A DNA stretch of 47,795 nucleotides from NCBI RefSeq assembly GCF_026130175.1, contig NZ_JAIGNI010000045.1, positions 1-47,795 of the forward strand, read 5' to 3'. Position 1 is the stretch's first letter; each line of letters begins with the position of its first letter. Shown piece by piece: positions 26,551 through 33,679 of this stretch. The translations under genes were made by a program, and so were the position numbers. This DNA comes from Lyngbya sp. CCAP 1446/10 (lineage in GTDB: Bacteria > Cyanobacteriota > Cyanobacteriia > Cyanobacteriales > Microcoleaceae). The notes under the pieces were generated by a model. It was not told where the DNA came from. It did not search any database and saw only the letters and a program-made list of their open reading frames with translations.

Positions 26551-27405
26551 CTAATCGATCGCCCCTGATTCCCTAGTTCTCACCAACAAACCATATTTCG
26601 GGGCAAAAACCATCGCCAACACAAACAGCAGCGTTTGCAGCACAACAATACATCCGCCCGTCGAACCATCAATGTGATAGCTGATATAAGTTCCCATGAC
26701 GCTAGAAAATACGCCCGAAGCCATCGCAATTAGCATCATCTGGTCAAAATTATCGCTCAATAAATAGGCGGTTGCTCCCGGAGTTACTAACATTGCTACT
26801 ACTAAAATAATGCCGACTGTCTGAAGTCCGGCTACTGCTGTCAGTGATAGCAAAGACAGCAAAACGTAATAAAGAAAGGTGATATTTAAACCGATCGATC
26901 GCGCGTGAGTAGAATCAAAACAAAACAAAATTAAATCTTTGCGTAAAACTGCCAGCGTCACTAAGGTTATGACACTAATAATTACAGTTTGAACAATATC
27001 TGAATCAGAAATGCCTAAGACATTGCCAAATAAGATATGCGTCAAGTCAATCGAACTTCTGACTTTAGAAATTAACACCAAACCAAAGGCAAAAAATCCA
27101 GTAAACACTAAACCGATTACCGTGTCTTCTTTGATGCGAGTTTTCGCTTTGATAAAGCCGATCGCAATTACGGAGCCCACACCAAACACAAACGCCCCCA
27201 CCGCCAAAGGAATATTCAGCACATAAGCAATCACAACCCCCGGCATCACCGCATGGGAAACCGCGTCACCCATCAATGCCCATCCTTTCAAAGTCATGTA
27301 GCACGAAAGCGCCGAACAAACAAGCCCGACTAAAGCGCTGATTAAAATCGCTTTTAGCATAAATTCATGCTGCAACGGTGCGGCAAACCACTGAATTAAA
27401 TCCAT
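26551..27405 (-). CDS. mntB: Manganese ABC transporter, permease
   Basis: 284 residues with about eight hydrophobic helices, the form of ABC-3 family permeases for Mn, Zn and Fe. SALSCYMTLKGWALMGDAVSHAVMPG (here split as SALSCYMTLKGWALMGD and GDAVSHAVMPG) covers the conserved DAVSHAVMPG motif. It works in the plasma membrane with MntA and MntC. GGAG sits ten bases before the ATG. It is the last gene of the mntC-mntA-mntB order seen in Synechocystis; the gap to mntA is 135 bases and contains a short palindrome. Confidence 0.9.
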   Translation of the reverse strand: MDLIQWFAAPLQHEFMLKAILISALVGLVCSALSCYMTLKGWALMGDAVSHAVMPGVVIAYVLNIPLAVGAFVFGVGSVIAIGFIKAKTRIKEDTVIGLVFTGFFAFGLVLISKVRSSIDLTHILFGNVLGISDSDIVQTVIISVITLVTLAVLRKDLILFCFDSTHARSIGLNITFLYYVLLSLLSLTAVAGLQTVGIILVVAMLVTPGATAYLLSDNFDQMMLIAMASGVFSSVMGTYISYHIDGSTGGCIVVLQTLLFVLAMVFAPKYGLLVRTRESGAID

Positions 27406-27540
27406 TATTTTTTCTCCAAATCGACTTTAGTTAACTGAGATCGGACACCACAATCAATAATCCTATAGGGGCGGGTTCGCGATCGGGTATTAAACGTGCA
27501 AACCCACCCAATAACCCTTTGTTGACATTGCTGCAATATC

Positions 27541-28296
27541 TCAGGTTGACCGACTTTTGGCAGACGAAAAATCGCCAACGGAACCGCCAAAAGTTAGCGA
27601 AAGATTTTCCTCTGTAAACACATCAGAAGTATTCCCATAGGCCAGAATGCTGCGATTAATTAACACTACTTGGTCGCAAAAAGTAGTAATAGACTCTAAA
27701 TCATGGGTAGAAACGAGAATTGTATGTCCTGTTTGACGCAGATCCATCAACAAATCAATCATCATTTTCTCAGTTTTGATATCAACTCCGGCGAAGGGTT
27801 CATCCAGCAGCAAAACCGTTGCCTGTTGCGCCAGCGCCCGCGCAAAAAAGGTACGTTTCTTTTGTCCGCCGGATAACTCTCCGATTTGCCGATCGCGCAT
27901 TTGCCACATTTCCACCCTTTCCAAGCTTTCTCGCACCACTTGTTTGTCGATCGATCTAGGAATCCGCAACAGATTCATGTACCCATAGCGCCCCATCATC
28001 ACCACATCGCGAACATTCACCGGAAAATTCCAATCTACCTCTTCCGACTGAGGCACATAGGCAACCAAATTGCGTTTTTGTACTTGACGAATGGGCAACC
28101 CATTAATTAAAACTCGTCCAGTGTTTGGTTTCACAAACCCCATAATGGCTTTAAACAACGTGGATTTGCCCGCACCATTCATCCCCACCAAACCGCAAAT
28201 TGTCCCTGCTTTGAGTTGCAGCGAGGCGCTGTGCAAGGCTACTTTACCGTGATAAGCAACAGTGACATTTTCAATATCGATACTGATTTCATCCAT
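27541..28296 (-). CDS. mntA: Manganese ABC transporter, ATP-binding protein
   Basis: 251 residues with a complete ABC ATPase: Walker [11 protein letters not shown]-loop [11 protein letters not shown], signature LSGGQKKR, Walker [11 protein letters not shown] and H-loop VSTHD. The [18 protein letters not shown] segment after the Q-loop is typical of Mn/Zn importers. GGAG lies ten bases upstream of the ATG. A 157-base gap containing a heptamer tract separates it from mntC, so expression from the mntC promoter needs read-through of that tract. Confidence 0.93.
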   Translation of the reverse strand: MDEISIDIENVTVAYHGKVALHSASLQLKAGTICGLVGMNGAGKSTLFKAIMGFVKPNTGRVLINGLPIRQVQKRNLVAYVPQSEEVDWNFPVNVRDVVMMGRYGYMNLLRIPRSIDKQVVRESLERVEMWQMRDRQIGELSGGQKKRTFFARALAQQATVLLLDEPFAGVDIKTEKMMIDLLMDLRQTGHTILVSTHDLESITTFCDQVVLINRSILAYGNTSDVFTEENLSLTFGGSVGDFSSAKSRST

Positions 28297-28415
28297 CTAA
28301 TTTTCTCCATATTATGAATTACCTACAGAACTTGCACGCGGTGTTATAAACCAGGTTTAAATCCCCGTTTGTTCAGCCTCGCCGTCAACCATCAACCGTC
28401 ATTTTTTTAGCTGCG

Positions 28416-28459
28416 CTGTCAACTGTCAACTGTCAACTGTCAACTGTCAACTGTCAACT
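28416..28459. repeat. Heptamer tandem repeat, (TGTCAAC)n, about six copies
   Basis: On the minus strand it reads AGTTGAC and supplies the TGA stop codon of mntC (28454-28456). Lies between mntC and mntA. Confidence 0.92.
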
Positions 28460-29482
28460 ATCCTGTAACCCTTTTATCAAAGTATTGACATTGTATTCAA
28501 GTAACTTAAGATAGGTTGATGCTGGGCCTTCCGCTGGAGAGAGGGAATCGACATAAAACACCCCGGCAAATTTTGCGCCTGTTTCCTTGGCTACCTGAAG
28601 CTGTCCTTGGTTGCTGACGGTACTCTCGCAGAATACAGCAGGTATTTGGTTTGCTTTGACTGTATTAATCACCCGTTCGACTTGTTTCGGTGTGGATTGC
28701 TGTTCGGCGTTGACAGGCCAAATATAAACTTCTTTCAAACCGTAATCGTTGGCAAGGTAAGAAAAAGCGCCTTCACAACTTACTATGTAGCGTTTGTCCG
28801 GGGGAATGGCTGAAATAGCTTGTTTGAGTTTTTCGTCGATCGCCCGAATTTGTTCACTGTATTTGGCGGCATTTGCGTCATAGGTTGCAGCATTAGCCGG
28901 ATCGATATTTCCTAAAGCCTTGCGAATATTATCAACATAAATCAAAGCATTTTTGGGCGACATCCAAGCATGGGGATTTGGTTTACCTTGATAGGCATCG
29001 CCAGCAATATTAACGGGTTGGACTCCCTCGCTCAAAGTAATGTGAGGAACCTTGGGAAAACTGTTATAAAATCGAGTTGCCCAGCGTTCTAAGCTCAAGC
29101 CATTGTCTAAAATTAAATCGGCTTTTTGCCCTCGTGTTAAGTCGCTGGGAGTGACTTCATAGCCGTGAATTTCCGCCCCTGGCTTGGTAATGGATTGAAC
29201 AGTTGCCTTGTCACCGGCGACGTTCTCCGCCATGTCTGCTAGCACCGTGAAGGTGGTGAGAATAACTTTTTTGTCTTTTCGGGTCGAATCGGTGGCGGTT
29301 GGGCTAGAAGCTCGATTTTGATTGGTTGGAGGCTCAACCGTCGTCTGAGTGTTGCACCCGCTGACGCACACTCCCAGCAGCAGCCCCAACCCAATTATCT
29401 GATACTGTTTCCAAACGGGAGAGGAGAGGAGGGATAGGGGGAAAGGGCGAGATGGAGTGAAAATTTGAGGATTTTTGGGCAT
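28454..29482 (-). CDS. mntC: Manganese-binding lipoprotein of the MntCAB transporter
   Basis: 342 residues from the ATG MPKNPQIFTP; a GTG ten codons earlier (29512) is also possible. A signal peptide ends in a lipobox-like VCVSGC with the lipidated Cys at 43. The four metal ligands can be placed as His106, His171, Glu237 and Asp312; their spacings (65, 66, 75) equal those I recall for Synechocystis MntC. Two Cys, at 236 and 285, match its redox-active pair. It captures Mn2+ in the periplasm for photosystem II and superoxide defence. The last codons run into a heptamer tract. Confidence 0.93.
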   Translation of the reverse strand: MPKNPQIFTPSRPFPLSLLSSPVWKQYQIIGLGLLLGVCVSGCNTQTTVEPPTNQNRASSPTATDSTRKDKKVILTTFTVLADMAENVAGDKATVQSITKPGAEIHGYEVTPSDLTRGQKADLILDNGLSLERWATRFYNSFPKVPHITLSEGVQPVNIAGDAYQGKPNPHAWMSPKNALIYVDNIRKALGNIDPANAATYDANAAKYSEQIRAIDEKLKQAISAIPPDKRYIVSCEGAFSYLANDYGLKEVYIWPVNAEQQSTPKQVERVINTVKANQIPAVFCESTVSNQGQLQVAKETGAKFAGVFYVDSLSPAEGPASTYLKLLEYNVNTLIKGLQDS

Positions 29483-29549
29483 ATATTTCAAAATGCTAGC
29501 TAAATTTGCCACAGATTACGGCAGACAGCCCGATCGACGATCGCTGATT

Positions 29550-29610
29550 TTCATAATCTTTTCATTTTTTGAATTTATCACAGAACCCCTAAAAATGAAA
29601 GAATTATGAA
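29550..29610. promoter_or_regulatory. Inverted repeat in the mntC upstream region
   Basis: TTCATAATCTTTTCATTTTT (29550-29569) matches the complement of 29591-29610 with one mismatch; the spacer is 21 bases. It lies 68-128 bases upstream of mntC and before the divergent riboswitch promoter. It could be an operator (for example for a ManR-type manganese regulator) or a hairpin in the mntC leader; neither can be shown here. Confidence 0.4.
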
Positions 29611-29650
29611 AAATGTGGTAAATGGGCGATCGCCCAACAGAATCAGTATT

Positions 29651-29679
29651 TTGTGAAATATCTAAAATAGTGCTAATAT
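29651..29679 (+). promoter_or_regulatory. Candidate sigma-70-type promoter of the cobalamin riboswitch
   Basis: TTGTGA (29651-29656), 17-bp spacer, TAATAT (29674-29679). Transcription would start about 29686, at the beginning of the riboswitch fold. Confidence 0.55.
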
Positions 29680-29683
29680 CTCG

Positions 29684-29815
29684 GCAGATCGATCGGCTCT
29701 GATGGAGAACAGCCATCAGACGCAAGGGGGAAAGTTCGGTGAAAATCCGGCGCTGTCCCGCAACTGTAATGAGATGATACTAGGATAGTTAAATCTCCGA
29801 GTCAGGATGCCCGCC
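29684..29815 (+). ncRNA. Cobalamin (B12) riboswitch
   Basis: The conserved core is complete and in order: GGGGGAAAGTTCGGTGAAAA, then TCCGGCGCTGTCCCGCAACTG (the B12 box region, quoted here as TCCGGCGCTGTCC and CCCGCAACTGTAA), then a variable stem, then CTCCGAGTCAGGATGCCCGCC. An upstream stem CTGATGG...CCATCAG is also present. B12 riboswitches bind adenosylcobalamin or relatives and usually shut off transport or B12-independent genes when the cofactor is plentiful. The first long gene downstream is a SAM methyltransferase at 30045, followed by a CbiO-type ATPase. No clear terminator follows the aptamer, so control of translation or of the long 230-base leader is possible. Confidence 0.93.
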
Positions 29816-29852
29816 GATTTGTTTACCTGTTGTTTTCATCTGCGAGGTATAG

Positions 29853-29918
29853 ATGATGGTTAGTTCAGTATTTTTAGAATTAATCTGCTGTTGTTGTCGG
29901 TTTGTCGATCGCGAATGA
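29853..29918 (+). CDS. Possible 21-residue Cys-rich leader peptide after the riboswitch
   Basis: MMVSSVFLELICCCCRFVDR plus a final Glu. It contains four consecutive Cys and is preceded by GCGAGG with good spacing to the ATG. It sits between the aptamer and the methyltransferase. It could be a regulatory leader or a metal-binding micropeptide, or it may arise by chance from TGTTGTTGT. No homology is known to me. Confidence 0.25.
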   Translation: MMVSSVFLELICCCCRFVDRE

Positions 29919-30044
29919 CAAGGGAATTTTGGATTTTGTGGCAAAAGTTGGAAATTTCTGCCATTCAGTGCTATTAACATATATGCAAGCGCTGGGAAGA
30001 ATTTCAACCCTCCCGGAAATCTTAAAATTTACCCGATTCTCTCC

Positions 30045-30914
30045 ATGTCGAAGCAAACATCAATTTCTATTTCCAAAGTAACTCGCTACCAAAATGCAGC
30101 GCTGAATTACTATTTGGGGCTGACAGATTCGCCCTATCTTCATTACGGCTATTGGAAGACTCTGCCGGTTCCTGCTGATGAACTCACGATCGCACGCCTG
30201 CGCAACGCTCAGCAAGCTTACACAGATAAATTGTTAGATTTTATCCCCAAAGAAGTCAAGACTGTGCTGGATGTAGGATGCGGGATTGGTGGAAATGCGG
30301 CTTATTTGCTCGATCGCGCTTTTGCAGTGGAAGGACTCGCGCCCGATCCGTTCCAACAACAGCGCTTTCTCAAGTGTACAGGCGATCGCGCCATCTTCCA
30401 CCTCACCAAATTTGAAGACTTCCAAGCCACCCACTCCTACGATTTGGTTCTCTTTAGCGAAAGTAGCCAATATATGTCTGCTGTCGATATAGCTAAAGGT
30501 GCGGCGACTGTACTCAATCCTGGAGGCTACGTACTGCTTGCGGATATGATGCGATCTAATCCTAATTATACAGAAGGAATGTTTTCTAATTGTCATGTTG
30601 TCAAAGAGCTGGAAACTGCATTAATGCAAGCGGGGTTTAATTTAGTAAAAGCTGAGGATATTTCCACTCATATTTTACCAACAATTGACCTATATGTCGA
30701 TACTTTCCGCAGGTATGGACTGAACACAATGATTTATGTTGCGGATTTAATTTCGATCGCAGTTCCGCCAATTCATAAATTCCTGCGTTGGATATTTCGT
30801 CGCTGGTTTAAAAAATTGGTGGTTGAAGGATTGGAGGCGAGTCAACTTTTTGAACAGCATCTTTGTTATGAGATTCAACTTTGGCAGTTGATAGAAAAAG
30901 ATAAACGCGGTTAA
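30045..30914 (+). CDS. SAM-dependent methyltransferase under a cobalamin riboswitch (substrate unknown)
   Basis: 289 residues, class I Rossmann methyltransferase. Residues 20-35 (NYYLGLTDSPYLHYGYW) form the N-terminal cap seen in small-molecule and quinone methyltransferases. Motif I is VLDVGCGIGGNAAYLLD (about residues 75-91), with an acidic residue expected at the end of strand 2 replaced by GLAPDP. SESSQYM and NPGGYVLLADM are the later motifs. The last 70 residues are basic and hydrophobic (FLRWIFRRWFKKLV) and may touch a membrane. Its position after a B12 riboswitch and before cbiO suggests a link to corrinoid or cobalt metabolism, which is inference. Confidence 0.85.
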   Translation: MSKQTSISISKVTRYQNAALNYYLGLTDSPYLHYGYWKTLPVPADELTIARLRNAQQAYTDKLLDFIPKEVKTVLDVGCGIGGNAAYLLDRAFAVEGLAPDPFQQQRFLKCTGDRAIFHLTKFEDFQATHSYDLVLFSESSQYMSAVDIAKGAATVLNPGGYVLLADMMRSNPNYTEGMFSNCHVVKELETALMQAGFNLVKAEDISTHILPTIDLYVDTFRRYGLNTMIYVADLISIAVPPIHKFLRWIFRRWFKKLVVEGLEASQLFEQHLCYEIQLWQLIEKDKRG

Positions 30915-30923
30915 TAGAAGAAT

Positions 30924-31053
30924 CGGCGGTTGAAACCGCGTCTATACAGACAAAACCCGCCTCCGCGGGTTGAAGAAAAGCCCTTAAAATTACGTTATCT
31001 TCTTCAGTCCGCGGAGGCAGACTTGCTTTGTCTAGACGCGGTTTCAACCGCCG
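30924..31053. repeat. Palindromic dispersed repeat with GCGGTTTCAACCGC ends, upstream of cbiO
   Basis: Imperfect inverted repeat with about 50-bp arms. Both arms hold CGGCGGTTGAAACCGCGTCT and a GCCTCCGCGG segment. A single arm of the same sequence occurs at 32035-32086, just after cbiO. Confidence 0.8.
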
Positions 31054-31073
31054 TCTTATCTAATTATCAATAT

Positions 31074-31184
31074 ATAGCGGTTCTCAAAAAAGTGAGGTAT
31101 GCCCTATGCCCTATGCCCTATGCCCTATGCCCTATGCCCTATGCCCTATGCCCAGTTGTACCTCATCTTTCTGAGAAAGGCTAT
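31074..31184 (-). repeat. Dispersed terminal-inverted-repeat element with heptamer core, copy 3 (inverted), abutting the cbiO start
   Basis: Same element as at 13964 and 17496 in opposite orientation: begins ATAGCGGTTCTCAAAAAAGT and ends ATCTTTCTGAGAAAGGCTAT. The core is nearly eight perfect ATGCCCT units (31099-31153). The last base directly precedes the cbiO ATG at 31185, so the only Shine-Dalgarno-like sequence (AGAAAGG) lies inside the element. The element contains no in-frame stop, so the cbiO reading frame runs through it. Confidence 0.88.
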
Positions 31185-32033
31185 ATGTCTCAATCAATTC
31201 TCGAATTCGATCGCACTTCCTACTCATATCCCTGCGGTTCGCGAGTAGCAATTCAAGATTTAAGCCTCAAAATCCCCGCTGGGAAGCGCTGCGGACTCAT
31301 CGGTCAAAACGGCTGCGGCAAAACCACCTTGTTTCTGCTAGCAAATGGCTTGTACCAACCGCAACATGGCATGATTAGCTGGGAAGGCGAACCCTTCCGC
31401 TACGATCGCAAATATCTCACGCAACTGCGCCAACAAATCGGACTCGTCTTTCAAAATCCCGAACATCAATTAGTCGCTTCCACAGTAGAAGAAGATATCT
31501 CCTACGGATTGTACAATCTAGGATTGCCGGAATCTGATATTGCTGAAAAAGTGGAAAAGGCGATCGAGCAATTCAACTTAAGCGAACTCGCCCGCGAACC
31601 AATCCATAACCTCAGTTTAGGACAAAAAAAGCGCGTTTCCATCGCAGATATCATGATTCTCAAACCCAAACTCCTGCTGTTAGACGAACCTACCGCCTAT
31701 CTCGATCCGCGCCACACCAAACAACTCATCGGTTTGCTGCAACAAATCCACGCAGCCGGAACTACCATCCTTTTAGCAAGTCACGACCTCGATTTCATCT
31801 ACCGCTGGGCTGATTGGGTGTTTGTGATGGATCGCGGAAAATTGATTCTAGAAGGAACACCGGAAACCGTTTTTGCTCAGCGGGATGTCTTGGAACAATT
31901 GCAGCTTGGCGTACCGCTGGCGATCGAGCTAATCGACCAAATAAAGGCGATATTTGAGAAAAATGATAACTCAAAAATGCCCGCTTTCGAGGAATTGCAA
32001 CAACAAATTTTAGACACGCGCCGACGACTTTAA
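31185..32033 (+). CDS. cbiO: Energy-coupling ABC ATPase, CbiO type (cobalt or other ECF transporter)
   Basis: 282 residues from the ATG MSQSILEFDR. Walker A LIGQNGCGKTT, Q-loop VFQNPEHQLVASTVEEDISYG (seen as VFQNPEHQ and VASTVEEDI), signature LSLGQKKR, Walker B LLLLDEPTAYLDP and H-loop SHD are all present. The FQNPEHQL-x-x-x-TVEED pattern is characteristic of ECF-type CbiO/EcfA ATPases. The partner genes cbiM and cbiQ are not in the window. Position 270 bases after a methyltransferase that follows a B12 riboswitch supports cobalt as substrate. An upstream extension of the frame is repeat sequence and is not considered coding. Confidence 0.88.
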   Translation: MSQSILEFDRTSYSYPCGSRVAIQDLSLKIPAGKRCGLIGQNGCGKTTLFLLANGLYQPQHGMISWEGEPFRYDRKYLTQLRQQIGLVFQNPEHQLVASTVEEDISYGLYNLGLPESDIAEKVEKAIEQFNLSELAREPIHNLSLGQKKRVSIADIMILKPKLLLLDEPTAYLDPRHTKQLIGLLQQIHAAGTTILLASHDLDFIYRWADWVFVMDRGKLILEGTPETVFAQRDVLEQLQLGVPLAIELIDQIKAIFEKNDNSKMPAFEELQQQILDTRRRL

Positions 32034-32034
32034 T

Positions 32035-32086
32035 CTTCAACCTGCGGAGGCAGGTTTTGTCTGTATAGACGCGGTTTCAACCGCCG
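32035..32086. repeat. Palindrome-family repeat arm, downstream of cbiO
   Basis: CTTCAACCTGCGGAGGCAGG through CGCGGTTTCAACCGCCG matches the right-hand arm of the element at 30924-31053. It starts one base after the cbiO stop codon. Confidence 0.8.
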
Positions 32087-32188
32087 CTTCTTCTGGATTT
32101 AGCCTTCATTGGCGGGCAGGATGCCCACCCCACAAGAAAATTAATTTTTTGTGGAACAGGCATCTTGCCTGTTCTTCAGAATAGTGTA

Positions 32189-33604
32189 TTAAGTGCGATC
32201 GTACCAACTTTGCAGCGCCAACCGATGAACCTCGCGCCAACTAACATTTTTAAGTCGGGCAATTTCCGCACAATCTTCATATTCCGGCTGCACATTAACA
32301 ATCGTTTCTCCAGACTTCGCAACTTTTATTTGTACTTCGCCGTATTCAGTTTGAACAGTCTCGAATTCTCGATGTAAAATAGTTCGTTGTTGAGTCGATC
32401 GCCTAATACCCAAAGTAGTAGTCTCCCGAAACATCACAGCTTCGCAAGCATCCTGAAATTCGGGATGACAAATCACAGTTAACAGCACACCCAACCGCGA
32501 TTTTTTCATCACAATAGGCGTAGTAAAAACATCCAGAGATCCGGCCGCAAACAAAGCATCAAAAACATAGCCGATCGCCTGCGGACTCAAATCATCAATT
32601 TGCGTTTCCAAAACACAGACTGTTTCTTGCAAATTGGTAATGGCTAATTGATCATTAGTTGAATTCTCCTCTCTTCCTTCTTCCTTCTTCCCTCTTCCTT
32701 CTTCCTTCTTCCCTCTTCCTTCTTCCTTCCTACCAATCCAGAGGCGCAAAATATTAGGAATTGCCAGATTACGAGAACCTGCACCCAAACCAATAGTCAG
32801 AACCTGCATCAGCGGCGGCGGGCCAAAAGCAGAGGCGAGAGTACAAGCGATCGCAGTACCCGTAGGAGTGCACAATTCGCGATCGATCCCATTGCTATAA
32901 ACAGGCACTCGGTGAGTTTCCCACAACCGCATCACCGCAGGCGTGGGCACCGCCAACCTACCATGTGCAGCCTTCACCGTACCCCCACCAGTCGGCATCG
33001 GCGAAAAGTAAAACTCATCAATATCCAACCAATCCAAACCCAAACAAGTACCGACAATATCAACAAGTGCATCCGTAGCCCCCACCTCATGAAAATGAAC
33101 CTCATTTGCTGGAATACCATGCACAGAACCTTCTGCATCTGCTAATTTGCGAAATATCTCCAAACTCCACGCTTCCACCCGCGGAGGCAACTTTGCAGAG
33201 ACAATAATTTGCTCAATTTCTGGCAAGTTGCGATGATGAGTGTGGCTAATTTCTGCCTTTTCTTCGCCGTGACTGTGAGAATGTTCTTCCCCGTGATGAT
33301 GGTGGTGGTGGTGGTGCCGATTGTCGAAAGTCGGGGATTCCGTTTCCGAGGGATCGAGGGCGGAGTCAGCAGCCGGATTGTTTGACTTTAAAGGCAAATC
33401 GGCTGCTAAATCGACATAAAATTTAGTTGCTTGTTGAGTATTGCGGTGGACTAATTCCTCCCGCAATTGGTACTCAGTCGAAATGCCTAGTAAATTTAGT
33501 TTGTCAATTAGGTAGTCTAAAGGAACACCAGCGTGGAGGAGAGATCCGATACACATATCGCCAGCAATGCCGGTTGGACAGTCAAAATACGCTATTTTAT
33601 TCAT
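32189..33604 (-). CDS. larC: LarC: nickel-insertion enzyme for the nickel-pincer nucleotide cofactor
   Basis: 471 residues from the ATG MNKIAYFDCP. LarC inserts nickel into pyridinium-3,5-bisthiocarboxylic acid mononucleotide, the cofactor of lactate racemase and related enzymes. FDCPTGIAGDM at the N-terminus, HFHEVGATDALVDIVG and the C-terminal ETQIDDLSPQAIGYVFDAL are family landmarks. A run of eight His followed by GEEHSHSHGEE (about residues 95-115) could store or gate nickel. Between the two conserved halves lies RKEEGRGKKEEGRGKKEEGR, encoded by a heptamer tract; in other species LarC is made from two frames at about this region by programmed frameshifting. LarB and LarE are not nearby. 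Confidence 0.92.
   Translation of the reverse strand: MNKIAYFDCPTGIAGDMCIGSLLHAGVPLDYLIDKLNLLGISTEYQLREELVHRNTQQATKFYVDLAADLPLKSNNPAADSALDPSETESPTFDNRHHHHHHHHGEEHSHSHGEEKAEISHTHHRNLPEIEQIIVSAKLPPRVEAWSLEIFRKLADAEGSVHGIPANEVHFHEVGATDALVDIVGTCLGLDWLDIDEFYFSPMPTGGGTVKAAHGRLAVPTPAVMRLWETHRVPVYSNGIDRELCTPTGTAIACTLASAFGPPPLMQVLTIGLGAGSRNLAIPNILRLWIGRKEEGRGKKEEGRGKKEEGREENSTNDQLAITNLQETVCVLETQIDDLSPQAIGYVFDALFAAGSLDVFTTPIVMKKSRLGVLLTVICHPEFQDACEAVMFRETTTLGIRRSTQQRTILHREFETVQTEYGEVQIKVAKSGETIVNVQPEYEDCAEIARLKNVSWREVHRLALQSWYDRT
32667..32730. repeat. Heptamer tandem repeat inside the larC coding region
   Basis: CTTCCTT/CCTCTTC-type units. Three heptamers make 21 bp, giving the repeating peptide EEGRGKK. 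Gain or loss of a single unit would shift the reading frame. Confidence 0.92.
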
Positions 33605-33679
33605 TATTAGCAATTAATTTTCAACATTGATTGTTTTAGCACATTTCTCGATCGCCCACTTAGCCTACAAAATCTTAAC

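Noticed and set aside
29789..30007. 72-codon minus-strand frame opposite the riboswitch leader
   Set aside because: Antisense to the B12 riboswitch tail and leader; no protein features.
30930..31184. An 85-codon upstream extension of the cbiO reading frame (starting at a TTG)
   Set aside because: It consists of two dispersed repeats, including the ATGCCCT heptamers translated as PYALCPM; CbiO alignments begin at MSQSILEFDR.
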